Source: Nothophaeocryptopus gaeumannii (taxonomy: Eukaryota > Ascomycota > Dothideomycetes > Mycosphaerellales > Mycosphaerellaceae). From it: DNA of 64,000 nucleotides. Made by a program: the position numbers and the translations under genes. Positions 33,821 to 45,072 of this stretch are shown in pieces. The notes under the pieces are model-generated. The model saw nothing but the letters and a program-made list of their open reading frames with translations, was not told where the DNA came from and did not search any database. The stretch's first letter is position 1, and each line of letters starts with the position of its first letter. The DNA is taken from the NCBI GenBank assembly GCA_031771865.1, contig JASISA010000022.1, positions 1,550,001-1,614,000 on the forward strand. The letters are read 5' to 3'.

Positions 33821-34199
33821 GCGATGGCGAGAGTATGCGACTCTGCAGACTGAGAAGCGATTACTTCCTGTCCATTGAGTGTCGGCGTCATACCAATATC
33901 CGGATCCAAGTAATTATGCCCTCGCCATAGATCAACTGAAATCTCCCGCGGTTCGCCCCCTCGGGACTCGAGGATCTGAGTTGCGACAATGGCGTTGGCC
34001 AACGATGGAACAGCGCCGATCAAAGACATGCTGATGTGTTGGCTGTTCTCTCTTAGATCGCGGGGATGGATCCCTCGAACTTCACCGATGATTGCTCATA
34101 CTCTCGTGATAGACCGAAGTCATGTAGAATATCATCCAAGACCTTGAATGCAATGCGGTGGGACACTTCAGTCTCATGACCGATCTCTTCGGTGACCAT
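33814..34199 (-). pseudogene. CAIB/BAIF (type III) CoA-transferase fragment
   Basis: This is the N-terminal part of a fungal type III CoA-transferase family protein. The first piece (from 34199) reads into VLDDILHDFGLS and KFEGSIPA. After a one-base frame change near 34050, the typical block appears: SLIGAVPSLANAIVATQILE, then GGEPREISVDLWRGHNYLDP and TPTLNGQE. There the family sequence stops: the remaining two-thirds, with the catalytic Asp, is missing and the frame ends at 33814, beside the APH gene. It is a truncated relic. Confidence 0.75.
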
Positions 34200-35221
34200 T
34201 CTGGCGTGAAGTCAGAGGTACTCGGAAGTGACGTCGAGCATAGTTTCGATGAAGGGGCCACATCGTGCTGATAAATTGTTCTGAGATCTCGAGGGCATGA
34301 TGTCGCTGTTTGGTGGACGTGCGGGTGCGGATATACATTCAATACCCATTGAAATTCTACATCCGCGTGGTGAGGATCCGGGGTGAGGCTGCGGGAAGCT
34401 GGACAGCCGTATGGCGTACATCCGCAAGACAGCCTATACAACATGTATTGCCTGTCATATATATTGGAAGGTGCTTGATCTCCAGCGCATTCCTCTGTGT
34501 TCTTTGCTAAGAACCCGTGGAAATATCGGGAACCACGGGCGAATCAGACCCCATAGCCGCAATAGCCTCGGCATGGTGATTTGGAGTTCTGGGTTGGAGC
34601 CGCTTGTCGTATGCGCAGTCAAGGTGAGAAGATCTGCCTATGCGTAGTTTGATGTACCTCTCGAACACGAAGAGGGAGGACCGCCTTGTTCGTTCATCGA
34701 AAGCTTGGGAGATGCTCTTGCCGAGGATACCGAAACTCTATTCTACTTACCTCAGAAGGCTCAGAAACAATCCGGTCACACCCTCGACCCTCAATCTCCT
34801 GCTGCATTCTGTCCTGCCTCATTTACTTCGTCGCTTCGCACCTCTGTTGTGAGGCGACATGATAGCAATGTGCAACTCTCGAAGGCACGTCACGTCGTCT
34901 ACAAGTAGAGTTATTTCCCACAACGTCATGATCCGAACTCCTAGCCCAGAAAGTTGTTTGATCCTCCCGCGGCCCTCAGCCACAATACCGCCGGCTTCAC
35001 GAAGCCAAAAGGGATGTCTGATTAGCTGATTAGATACAATTGCGAGCATCGCAGGAACTAGCGTGCACGCGTCCTGGCTGAAATAGCCAGTGGCAAGCGT
35101 AGAATCAACAAACCGGGATGAGTACCTTCAGCCGCCACGCAGCCCGATTTTCTGTGCGTCTTCCTTTCTTGTCTCCTCTCACATCACCTCACGCTCGCTT
35201 GGCTTGGTGTTTCTGGACAAG
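34200..35221. other. Intergenic region
   Basis: About 1 kb without a supported gene. The frame of the following cell-wall gene is open from 35090, but its signal peptide starts at 35222. Confidence 0.4.
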
Positions 35222-37390
35222 ATGCTGGAAAAATGCATCGCTCTGCTTGCCTTGGGAGTGACAGCCTTTCCAGGCGCATATGGCAGCGTGGGCGATTATG
35301 TTCGACAGGGGTTAGAGAATAATACCACCACAGGGACAGCGAGCGACACGGCATCTGGATTGGCATCAGCGCAAAGTTGTATAGCGGCATATTCGGCGTA
35401 CAGTCTTTCTGCTTTGAAATATGAGATTGCGCATGGTACCAACAGCACAGCTACCACGACAATAACACAGACTTTGGCCATTACTTCACCGGGAACCACG
35501 AAGGCGACAAGCTTGACAAGACTATGCGACGGACATGCAAGAGTCGTTGGGCAAATCACAGTCTCTGGCAAGAGTGAAACGACAGAGACGTCCACGGAAG
35601 CATGGACGTACACCGCACCCAGGCGCGGGACTACCTATCCGGGTCCCGCGCCGACGTGTTCCGTGAGCCCAGATGATTGCAAGGAACTTTACAGCTCTCA
35701 GTCAAGTCGATGCAGCGAGTCACTTAAAACGAAGGGCGCCTGCACCTTAGATGTGACGCAGTGTCCTCCCGCGGCGACCACCACCACCACCACCACCAGT
35801 GCGAGGAACGAAACATGTGACGCGTGCCAGATCGTCGCCAGCGGAGCAAGACTGTTGTACTGGCCAGTGACGACCGTGCCGGGGTCCGGTGATCTGTGCA
35901 ACAAGACCGCCCAGACTATCACGCCAGCCGCGACTGGACCGCCGAAGAGCTTCGTCACGGCGGGTATCACGATCACCTCGCCAACGGTAGCCATTTCCTT
36001 CGGGGGGCTATCGAGAGTCGACAAGTGTGGTAAGACGGTGGACCACACAATCGTTCCCGTCAAGCCAGAGGAAGTGTCATCCGTCCGTGGTTATCATGCG
36101 CTCTTCTCGCATTGGCAATTCAATTACGCAGACTTGAACTACAACTGCGCCTCCCACCTGCCAAATTCTACGATTCCATTGTCAGAGCGCGACGACTGTT
36201 ACCAGGCTGTTCCGGCCGATGCCTACTTTGGCGGCGAACAAAACGCGGTTCAAAATCAGGGTCTGCTTCCAGGTCAGAGGGCGAACCTCACAATCTATCC
36301 GGACTACCAGCCTCAGATTCTCCCACCTCAGACGATGCTGAATGATATCCAGAGAATGTGGGGCAATGGCTGTGAAATCCATCCAGATGGTGTTTGGGAT
36401 CCGCCGATCGCTCTGACACAGTATGCTTCCGGAGATGGTATCACATTGCCAGGCCAGAACGGAGGGTCATCAACCAGCATACCAATATACGCCTCACCAG
36501 TGAAGCTCACTAGCCAGACCGGAGCTGCTGGACCGACTCTACCAGGTGGATACCCGGGTGAGGGCCCTTCTGTGACAGGAAACCCAGCGCAGCCTGGTGG
36601 CACAAGTCCTGGGCAAACACCACCAACTGCTTTGCCTGATCAGGAAGGATCTCCTCCAGTATCCGGAGAAGGGCAGCCCGGTCAGACTGGTCAGCCAGGT
36701 CAAAACAATCAGCCAGGTCAAAACAGTCAGCCAGGTCAAAATGGTCAGCCAGGTCAAAATGGTCACCCCGGCCAGACAGGACCTGATGTGGTAAGCCCTG
36801 TTGAAACAGGACCTGCTGATCAGCCACCCCCAGCCGTGACACCCAACCCAGGCGGCATCATTGCGTCCCTGCTTCATGGTGCTGGGACCACGAATCCTGG
36901 GGACATTTCTCCTGGAGCTCAGGGCAGTCCGTCTGTAGGCGCAGTCGGAGGATCCCAGCCAGGAGCTTCACCATCGGGCTCTGGAAGCCAACCAGAAGAT
37001 TCGGGCAGCACCAATATCGCTGGCGGACAAAGTGCGAGCGGAGGCCAAAATGGAAGTCCATCCCCAACCACTGGTGCTCTGATAACTTCAGTGGTCACGA
37101 TCTCAGGCACACCTAGGACTACCGTGATCGGCGCCAATGGCCATTCCACCGACCTTGTAGGAGCCGTCGGTGGCTCTCCGTCTTCCTCCACGACTCCAGG
37201 GTCAGGTTCAGGTTCAGGTTCAGGCGCGAGTGGCAGCTCTGGCTCTGGATCGATGCCTCAATCCGGCTCCTCAGCGTCAGGATCCACAACGCCAACTCCA
37301 TATACCGGCTCTGGGAGTCGACGATTCAAGATGATCAGAGAGCGTATTGTCGCGGGATCGTTGGCGGTCATCTCGATATTGGTCTTTTGA
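35222..37390 (+). CDS. Secreted, probably GPI-anchored cell-wall protein with PGQN repeats
   Basis: A single exon of 722 residues. The start at 35222 is chosen because it gives a good signal peptide (MLEKCIALLALGVTAFPGAY). The ectodomain has Thr-rich stretches and spaced cysteines (for example CSVSPDDCKEL, CDACQIVASGA) and a Trp/Tyr-rich block near residues 290-310. A low-complexity half follows, rich in Gly, Pro, Ser and Gln, holding tandem six-residue repeats of the type GQPGQN. The C-terminus is Ser/Gly-rich, then basic (RRFKMIRERI), then hydrophobic (VAGSLAVISILVF), consistent with GPI attachment. It probably sits on the plasma membrane or wall. No catalytic domain is seen; sensor or structural roles are open. 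Confidence 0.8.
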   Translation: MLEKCIALLALGVTAFPGAYGSVGDYVRQGLENNTTTGTASDTASGLASAQSCIAAYSAYSLSALKYEIAHGTNSTATTTITQTLAITSPGTTKATSLTRLCDGHARVVGQITVSGKSETTETSTEAWTYTAPRRGTTYPGPAPTCSVSPDDCKELYSSQSSRCSESLKTKGACTLDVTQCPPAATTTTTTTSARNETCDACQIVASGARLLYWPVTTVPGSGDLCNKTAQTITPAATGPPKSFVTAGITITSPTVAISFGGLSRVDKCGKTVDHTIVPVKPEEVSSVRGYHALFSHWQFNYADLNYNCASHLPNSTIPLSERDDCYQAVPADAYFGGEQNAVQNQGLLPGQRANLTIYPDYQPQILPPQTMLNDIQRMWGNGCEIHPDGVWDPPIALTQYASGDGITLPGQNGGSSTSIPIYASPVKLTSQTGAAGPTLPGGYPGEGPSVTGNPAQPGGTSPGQTPPTALPDQEGSPPVSGEGQPGQTGQPGQNNQPGQNSQPGQNGQPGQNGHPGQTGPDVVSPVETGPADQPPPAVTPNPGGIIASLLHGAGTTNPGDISPGAQGSPSVGAVGGSQPGASPSGSGSQPEDSGSTNIAGGQSASGGQNGSPSPTTGALITSVVTISGTPRTTVIGANGHSTDLVGAVGGSPSSSTTPGSGSGSGSGASGSSGSGSMPQSGSSASGSTTPTPYTGSGSRRFKMIRERIVAGSLAVISILVF
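36673..36780 (+). repeat. 18-bp coding tandem repeat
   Basis: About six units of the type GGTCAGCCAGGTCAAAAY encode GQPGQN-like hexapeptides inside the cell-wall protein gene. The central units are almost identical at the DNA level, so copy number probably varies by slippage. Confidence 0.8.
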
Positions 37391-38015
37391 GGAGAGCGAT
37401 CGCAATTTGAAACTAGACTTGAGAAGTCATGCCACAAAAAGGACTCCAGAATACCCCATCGCCTTCCAGCAGGCTCAAGACGAGCCTTAGTCAGGTCACT
37501 GCTTGTGCAGGTGCATAAGCGGCAGGTCTGGCTTGCATCGTGATAGAGCGGGTCACAAAACGTCCTGACACCTCAGGCCGTGGCAGGCCGGTCCAGCCGG
37601 AAAAAGGGTTGGGAATGCTGCATCTGCTGGCTGCATTTAGATTTACGAGAAGGGCTCATGAGGAACGTTAATGTTTTTGACGAAGGGGGAAACGCTGTAG
37701 GGTAGTATGAATGCATTCGAAGTAATTCGATGGCGGCCCAGGCTCTAAGCTTGTTTTGCCTGAGGCACCAAAAGTCACGTGATCATAAACGTCATCGGTT
37801 CGGCAATCAACCTTCTCGTCGGCGATTTGAGATGTTGAGCCCGGACTCAGTGGATTAGAGACGTCAGACTCAAGAGCCTCAATTACGTGCTGCCGCTTGC
37901 CCTTGAAGTACTCCTATACCCCTCACCTTTCCCACAAACAACTCAAACAACCGCCACCATTAACTTCATACGCCAATTCTTCAGCGGAGCCCGCTCTCGC
38001 TCACCAAACACAATC
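37391..38015. other. Intergenic region
   Basis: Between the cell-wall gene and the glutaredoxin gene. The frame before the glutaredoxin ATG is open from 37887 but has no ATG. A mitochondrial form would need a non-AUG start. Confidence 0.4.
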
Positions 38016-38435
38016 ATGGCCGCAAAGACGAAAGCTCAGGACATTATCGACAACAACTCTGTTGGTATGATAACATCGAGGCAGCGTGTTTGGAGTACAT
38101 ACGCTGATCGAAATTGCAGCCGTCTTCTCCAAGTCCTACTGCCCATACTGCAAGGCTACAAAGTCCCTGCTCAGCGAGCTGGGCACAAAGCCATACATCA
38201 TTGAGCTCGACCAAGTCGGTATGCTGGGAAACACTTGCGCCTTGTTAGACAATTATGGGGACTAACAAGCTTTCTAGACGACGGTGCCGCCATTCAGGAC
38301 GCTCTCCAAGAGATCACCAACCAGCGCTCCGTCCCAAACATCTTCATCGACCACAAGCACATTGGCGGCAACTCCGAGCTCCAGGCCAAGAAGAGCGAGC
38401 TTCCAAACCTCCTCAAGACTGCGGGAGCTGTCTAG
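38016..38435 (+). CDS. Dithiol glutaredoxin
   Basis: Join of 38016-38064, 38120-38218 and 38278-38435, 101 residues, with introns of 55 and 59 nt, the second with a CTAAC branch site. Glutaredoxins reduce protein-glutathione mixed disulfides using glutathione. The dithiol active site is SYCPYCKATK, preceded by AVFSK. The glutathione-binding TVP-type motif appears as RSVPNIFIDHKHIGG, with the cis-proline and the GG turn in place. The length and end (LPNLLKTAGAV) are normal for the cytosolic class I enzyme. An open leader precedes the ATG. The gene is intact and convergent with the DUF1857 gene. Confidence 0.93.
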
Positions 38436-38562
38436 ATGAAGAGCATGATGGAGGAAAGTCGATAGATTGGAATGATACCACACGAATGAAAGATGCTGCA
38501 CAAATCATAGTCATGACGTTCTGCTGTCTTGCACTGTCGTTATCTTGAGGCCATGCTATGAG

Positions 38563-39121
38563 CTAGTCGAGCTCGCCATTGGCAGCCATCTTCCGCATGG
38601 ACTCTATACTGCTATGCACCGCCATCTTCGCACCCTCGCGATGCTGTTTCGCCAACTTCTTGTGCTCTTCCGAACCTTCAACGACCTCATCATGTCTCCA
38701 TTCAAAAGTGTACGTCATATTGTAGTGAACATCATCCATCTCCGGCCCATCAGAAATCGTATTCGTGATTAGAGCGCCAGTGGGTTGCCAGAAATCAATC
38801 TATTCCACCGACCATCCGTCAGCATTCTGCCCCAATGGCTGGCCTCTGCAACTCCGTATATCTCACCTTTGTAGGATAAAAGCTCACACATCTCTCCTTG
38901 ACCGTATGACTAGGAAACCCTTCCCTCTCTTTGAAATGCGCCACCCTTATCACCTCATTATCCTTCTCTTCAAGTACATCGCAGCCAACAATTATGGGTA
39001 CGAAGTCCTGCGCTTTGCGGATCTTACGCTGGAGGCCTTTCCAGATTTGATCGCGGGTGAGGATGGGAGTTGCGCCGGAGGGGTTGACGGCTTCGGTGTA
39101 GGCACAGTTGATTGTGACCAT
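38563..39121 (-). CDS. DUF1857 (SRPBCC-fold) protein
   Basis: Complement of 38563-38799 and 38867-39121, 163 residues, with a 67-nt intron. DUF1857 proteins have an SRPBCC/START-like ligand-binding fold; some sit in secondary-metabolite clusters. Typical blocks are the start (INCAYTEAVNP), LTRDQIWKGLQRKIRKAQDF, then FPSHTVKERCVSFYPTK and, after the intron, IDFWQPTGALITNTISDGPE. The last part is helical (EEHKKLAKQHREGAKMAVHS). No cluster genes surround it, so a detoxification or general binding role is as likely. Intact. Confidence 0.85.
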
Positions 39122-40297
39122 TGTAAGGTGCGGTTAATTGGGTGGCTGGAAGGATTATGGTACTATGGGTTGGAAGTACAGTGGGCGCTGGGGGTTTGGG
39201 GAGAGGCATGTCAGGATAGATGGGGTCTACTTAATGTGGGCCAAGCGAACTCTCTTGAGACTTCCCTTCCTACCTTTTGTACGCTTCTACATCACCTACT
39301 TCCACCTCCGAACTCGTGACTACCTTGGACACCGGCATACCGCGATGACAGACACCGGGTTTTCGCTATGTGACTATGGCCGTTCGACGCGAGTTTTTGT
39401 CGAGAGGCGGATCCATCCGGAGACATTAGGCCCGTCTATCTTTACAGCAAGCATCTCTTCGTCAGTCGACTTCTACCAAGTACAGATAGGACTTGCTTAG
39501 CGGCCGTGAGGAAGCGACTCGCGACATTGAAGACTCGGTAGTCAGCAAGAAGCGGGCCGATGAAGGCCCATGGGATGGCCCCAAGGCAGCCTTCGGTGTA
39601 ATGTGTGCCTTTGGAAAGAGACGGTCAACAGCTGACGGTTTGTTCTAACTTATCCCTGGGACTGCGGATATGCGCGAAGAGTCACTCTGATCTCTTGATC
39701 CTGAGCAGAACCGGAACCTCTTGTGAAGCACTAGGGACTGGAGCCGAAGATGTGGACGCTCTTCGTGGCACACTGCATCTAGCAGTATTGTCTTGTCGTC
39801 ATGGCGAAGGACCACGTGCAGCTTGCTGTATATCCTATCAATGGAGACTGGGGTCATTACTGCTTGGTACTCGCCGGCATGCAGCCTTCAAGTCCGATAT
39901 AATCTTTGTGGACACACCTGGCATGAGCACGCCGAGAATGAACTCGTTTCTCTCATGACTGAGAAGCAATAGGGTTTGGAGTAAAACTAGGCAGCGACCG
40001 AGTTGTTCTGTGGAAGCGCCAAATTTGGTACTCTGAAGCATGTAATCGTGTCTTCAGACGTCGTATTTGGCTGTAGAAGCCTGCTCAATTGACTGTTTCT
40101 ACCGCAGATCCATCAAAACGCCTACGCTGGTCCGTTTGCCGTTTCATCATCAACATCGTTTGTACTCATAATCGCTTTTAGAAGACATCATCACAAGAAG
40201 GACCGACCCCTGGCCAAAAGAAAACTGGCTCGATATCCTCAAGTAAGTCCGCGTTTATCACCATCATCATCAACACGTTATCCTCCTGTTCCGAAGC
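39122..40297. other. Gene-poor interval
   Basis: About 1.2 kb. Several short open frames on both strands have no recognisable domain. I see no gene I can support. Confidence 0.4.
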
Positions 40298-40843
40298 TCA
40301 ACACGTAGGAATCGGGAACGGCAGAACCGTATTTCCATCGCAGAGGTTTGCGTCGTAACAGCTGATTGTTGTTAGCATGTGTAGAATCAAAGGTTCATTG
40401 GGGAATGGGACTACGCACCCTCCGTATCGTTGCCCGCAACTCATGGCATCTTTGCACATTGAACGTGGCGTGCAGGAAGAATCGCCTCCTTCGGCAGCCA
40501 AAGCTGCGCCGAGAATTAGACTTGATGAGAGGGATGGAGCGACGGTGATCGTGGAGGAGGGTGCCGAGGATGTGGTCGAGGGGACTTCTAGTGTCGAGGA
40601 GAGGGCGGTATCTGATGCGGTAGAGAACGCGGGATTTGATGGGGTTGATGGAGAAGCTGTGCTGATTGTGTAGATGATGTCGGTAGGAGCGGTAGTGCTT
40701 TCGACGATCTTGATGCTGCCGATACCGCCTGGAAGGATGCGTGCTGCTGGCTGGCCATTCCTGGCTATCTTCACTACGGATCTGTCGATGGCGGCCGCTG
40801 TCGCTACAGCGACGAGTAGAAAAGTCGAGGCGAAGATCTTCAT
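40298..40843 (-). CDS. Small secreted cysteine-rich protein
   Basis: Complement of 40298-40361 and 40419-40843, 162 residues. The intron (57 nt, branch GCTAAC) is needed to complete the cysteine block. A signal peptide (MKIFASTFLLVAVATAAA) is followed by a Ser/Thr/Pro-rich middle (residues about 50-110). The C-terminal core has six cysteines in the pattern C-x4-MC-x5-CG-x2-YGGCYD-x3-C, ending in IPTC. Similar 'YGGC' cores occur in fungal secreted proteins of unknown function. It is a candidate effector or wall protein: short, secreted and Cys-rich, but without functional evidence. Reading through the intron would give a longer, less regular protein. Confidence 0.75.
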   Translation of the reverse strand: MKIFASTFLLVAVATAAAIDRSVVKIARNGQPAARILPGGIGSIKIVESTTAPTDIIYTISTASPSTPSNPAFSTASDTALSSTLEVPSTTSSAPSSTITVAPSLSSSLILGAALAAEGGDSSCTPRSMCKDAMSCGQRYGGCVVPFPNEPLILHMLTTISCYDANLCDGNTVLPFPIPTC

Positions 40844-41640
40844 GTTAGATATCGCGATGTGTCTACTTGGTTGCTCAAGTTGGTGATGATGTGATGTGTC
40901 GGTGACGATGTGGACCGCGGAAGTGGACGTTGGGTCGTTCGTCGACAAACGGAGGTGATTTGGGTCTTGGAAGTGAAGGCATGTTGTGAGTGATGGCTGC
41001 AAGAACGATCATATATGGAAGGAAGTCAATAAACAGGGTCCTTCAGTCAGGGTCTCCAGTCACATGAAAACCTTCACTTGACAACGCGAGAAGGGAAAAC
41101 ATGGTGTGTGGAGTTTCTCCCTGACATGAGTTGAGAAGTTTTGAGAAAGCTCTTCGAGATCGACGATCAATTCGCGCCCAACGAAGAAGCGTAGGGCGGT
41201 GGAATGTGCGACTCTGTATTTCTGGAATGGAAGATCGAGCACCACCTACCAGGATCGCGTTCGTCAGGATTCGGGAGGCCGTGAGGCAGCTCAATTTGCA
41301 CATTACTGGCGACTTCGGAACACGGTATCGAGGACATCGGGTTTCACCTGGAATATCCGCATGAACGGTCCTACGTGACCCAGGTTGCCGGGTGGTGATC
41401 GTCGCCGACGATGCCTCTCTTGAGGGTAGAAGAATGCTTGCCCTAGAGTACAGAATCTCGCATGCCGGTGTTGCCGTGCTGTAAAGACCAAGACAGAGCA
41501 GAAGTGCTGACGAATCCGATGATACGTATATTGAAAGTCTGAGTTGATCCGCGATCGTTGCAACTCTTGGATCCTACCCGCCGCACACGAGGCAACAAAT
41601 GGAGGCTACTCCACAATATCGCGACTCAATGACTACTGGC
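40844..41640. other. Intergenic region
   Basis: Promoter of the small secreted protein and 3' flank of the amidohydrolase. No other feature found. Confidence 0.4.
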
Positions 41641-43201
41641 CTAGTCCCCTGCAAGGGCTTTTCCAGTCACAGGAGGAATCTCCGCGAGAGACTTATTGGT
41701 TGCCTCCTCAAACTCCCGCTTGACCTCTTCCAACAACTCAGGCTGTGTGATAACGTCGATGGCCGTGGCACTTAGGGCTTTAGCGACACGCAGGGCAAGG
41801 CTGTGATTTTCTTCAGTCCTGGCGGCTTTCTCAAAATCAGGAGTATGTGGACCACCAAGCTGCGTGCCATCCTTGTCCTCACTCCGGATCCAGAAGTTTG
41901 GCTACATATGAAGATCAGCATCGATGTGGCAGAGGCATGTAGACCCGGGTGTTCTTACACTGATGCTCGGCATTGCATAGCTTATGTTACCTTGATCAGT
42001 GCTGGCCATCGTGGTCCCTGTCAAGTAATCGATCTCCTCGGGTAGCACATGGGCTCCGAGTCGATTGAAGGCGTCTCGGTAGCGGCTACCTAACGCACGA
42101 TTGGGCATGTGGTCATCGTATGAGCCCTTCTGTGTGACCTTCAGTTCAGCACCTGAAGCGATCGATCAGCAATGGAGTGACAAGCTATAGGTATGAGACT
42201 TGCCAGTCGCCACGGCTCCCGCCTCGAAGCACGCACGAACCCTTTTCTCCAAAGCAGCCCGACGCTGACGATTGCCTGATCGAACAACGAACATGCCAGA
42301 TGCGTATGCATGGATGATGTTGGGCCTCAGACCACCATTGATGATATGCCCCTGGACAATGTCCCCTGGCTGCGTCTGTTGTCTCAGAACGGATATGCTA
42401 TTGTAGCTGGTGATCAAAGCATCTAGAGCATTGATGCCATCCCATGGCCGCGCCGCAGCATGTGCTTCCTTACCAAAATATTCTACCTTGAAGCTTTGAT
42501 ATGCCGCTGTCCTGATCAGTGCATGGTCCTTGTCGATGCCAGGATGCGATATGAGAGATATGTCCACGTTGTGATCTTTGTAGGCTCCAGCGTCCAATAA
42601 TTTGATCTTGCCACCACCGCCCTCTGCATCTTGTCAGCCCATGTGGCGTACAAGGTCGTCTTGAGTCCTTCCAGAACACTCTCATCGGCAACTTTCACCA
42701 TTAATCCCTTTCTCGGAATGTGGCTTGGGTTTTAGAAGGAAAAGCTTGTGCCTTACCTTCTGCGGGTGTGCCAAAAAGAACGACTGTTCCACCTAGATCG
42801 TGATCTCTCACGACACTTGCCGTAGCCAGAGCACCACCGACTGAAGCAATCGCGATGAGGTTGTGTCCACATGCATGTCCAATACCCTTCAAGGCATCGT
42901 ACTCTGCATTGAACGAGACAACAGGTCCAGGCTTTCCGCTGTCGAACACAGCAACAAAAGCGGTCTGGATTTCATAGGCGGATCTTGTAACAGCCCAGCC
43001 CCTTTGCCTCTCCAAATACCTGGTAAGGACTTCATGGGCATGGAACTCTTTATATTGCAGTTCTGGGTTATCGTGGATCTCGATTGAGATAGTTCGAAGT
43101 TCGTCGCTGAGCTTGTCCACATGGTCGGATATGGAGCTCAGATAGCGACATTCGGCTTCATCATGGTCTATCATGACGAATTCTGCGTCCATGTCCGACA
43201 C
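41641..43201 (-). CDS. M20-family amidohydrolase (aminoacylase/AbgB type)
   Basis: Complement of 41641-41901, 41959-42152, 42204-42623 and 42757-43201, 439 residues. M20D peptidases hydrolyse amide bonds of N-acyl amino acids or small dipeptides with two zinc ions. The metal motif is GIGHACGHNLIA, the Glu cluster is GTPAE-EGGGGK (across the first intron), and the dimerisation domain has GKEAHAAARPWDGINALDA. C-terminal metal ligands fit PHTPDFEKAA. The first intron is long (133 nt). The second uses a GC donor (GCAAGT), the only one I found in the window that is not GT. No signal peptide, so it is probably cytosolic. Complete length for the family. Confidence 0.9.
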
Positions 43202-45072
43202 GCTCCTGGTATGTGTCTGTGCTGGATGTGTTATTTGATGATATAGAAGTCAAAGGGTGTGGTTGGAAGGGAGCGGACCGACATCCGATCTGCGCTGATT
43301 CAGCACCTGCCTTCGCCTCTTCTCGCCGCAGGTGGCCTATCCTTCACCTCCGTCAACCCTCTCATCATACCTAAACGAGCACATTATATTGGACCCCATT
43401 ATGACCAAGATTCCTTGATGCCTTATGGAATGGTCAACGCCGTGCCACTCACCCGGCAGACCGTTCTCTGCCGATGGACAGACGGGAATCTGGCCGGCAC
43501 GCGTCTCCAGCACCGAGGCGAGAAGCCCGAGCCCACTTCCTTCCTGATGGAGGCATTGCGTTCTGGCATATGTTTGCTGACTCATTGTGCGCTCATGTTG
43601 ACATCTGCTGCAGATGAAGCGTAAATGCTTCGCAATCCGAGCCACCGATGCCATTGATCCCACCATTTGGCATTCCGCAACCAGTCCGGAGAGGATGTAC
43701 GAAGTGTGCAAGGAAGAGATATCCGCTCACATGGGCACAACAGGCAAAGTCCTCTTTGCCGAAAAGATCTTGCACAGCGGGAGCGAGGTGTTCGACGGGG
43801 GTTTGAGCGCTGTGGAAGTCCCGTGTGCGGGCTTCCAACGCTGCTTTATCGATCTCGGGCCCGAATCGATCATCTACGATACTAACGTTGATGATGGCCG
43901 TATTTGGTTGTCTCTGGACGCCGCGGAACTGCCAGAGGTTCTGAACCGCGAGAGGTGAATTTGCCTGTTAACCCTGATGAACTCTCCCAGCACTACCTCG
44001 CAACGAGCAAATTCTTTCAATGCACCGGCCATGTCGGTCTTTCGCGTCCTCCTCTTGCTTCCTATCGTGGTTTCCAGACAAGAACCAGATCGCCGATCTT
44101 CTCACAGAATTGTCGAATAGGCGCGTATACCGAGCCTCACGCCTGTCAAAGAACCGCGCGGACGCTCGGTCCAGGGCATGTGTCAGTGGAGAACGACAAG
44201 GATAACGATTCTCACTCCTCGGGACTTTCGGCAGAACCAATGATTTCGTCGGCAACGACCACGGTGAACAGAGATCTCACTGAGATGGAAATACATCTAC
44301 GAGGATAAAGTCAAGAAAGTTGTGACTCTCACGACGAAACATATATGCCATGCCTCTGCAAGCTGACAGTATTCTCGAGAGTGCGAGTGTCAACCAAGCA
44401 CGTGGCAGCAGAGTACCCTTTCCAGCCCATTGCATTGCATACCGACATGCAGGTCCAAGGCACGGCCCGATATTTGACGTGCAAGTCCAAGAGTGCGTCA
44501 GAGATCGAACCATCGATGCCTTCAGCACAACCAGATCAAGTCGACCAGAATCTCCACATGCGCTTTTCGCGCCCGCGGAAATCCGAGCCCGTCCCTGGCC
44601 CTTTGCTCCACTTTCGCGGTGACTGAATCTAACATCTTACCCTGCTCGCAGGGCCGTATCTCCACCGACAGCAGAAACCTTCTCCCCTGCTCTTCCGCTT
44701 CGTGTGCTTCACAGCTTGCCGCATCTGCGGAACAAGGGTGCTCTTGCTTCGAATTTGGAGCAGGAACCTAGCTCCCCACGACCATCCGTCGTCCAACCTA
44801 ACGCCCGCGGACGACGAGGGTCTATTCTGCATTTTTGTATGGCTGCTTCAGACACACGACAGCAGAATGAGCGAATCAACGATGATAGCCTTTTCGAGAA
44901 GCCATAAATGGGGATATGGTAACGTATCCATTCCTTCGTGTTTGAAATTCTTCACCATCAGCTGCTCTCCTCATCCTTACGCAAGAAGATCTCAAGTGAA
45001 GTGAGCTTTTAGACTTGCTTCCAGATCATCCTTAGAACAGCTTCTATCGTATCTCCCATCGTCGGCTCTCAA
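43202..45072. other. Gene-poor interval with an uncertain open frame
   Basis: About 1.9 kb without a recognised gene. A plus-strand frame at 43614-43958 (114 codons, clean amino-acid composition, possible acceptor site just before its ATG) might be an exon of an unknown gene, but no upstream exon could be joined. Confidence 0.3.

Noticed and set aside
35777..35800. CCA-repeat tract as a possible regulatory microsatellite
   Set aside because: It lies inside the cell-wall protein gene and simply encodes a run of threonines.
37887..38015. N-terminally extended (mitochondrial) glutaredoxin
   Set aside because: The leader frame is open but has no ATG, so only a non-AUG start could produce it.
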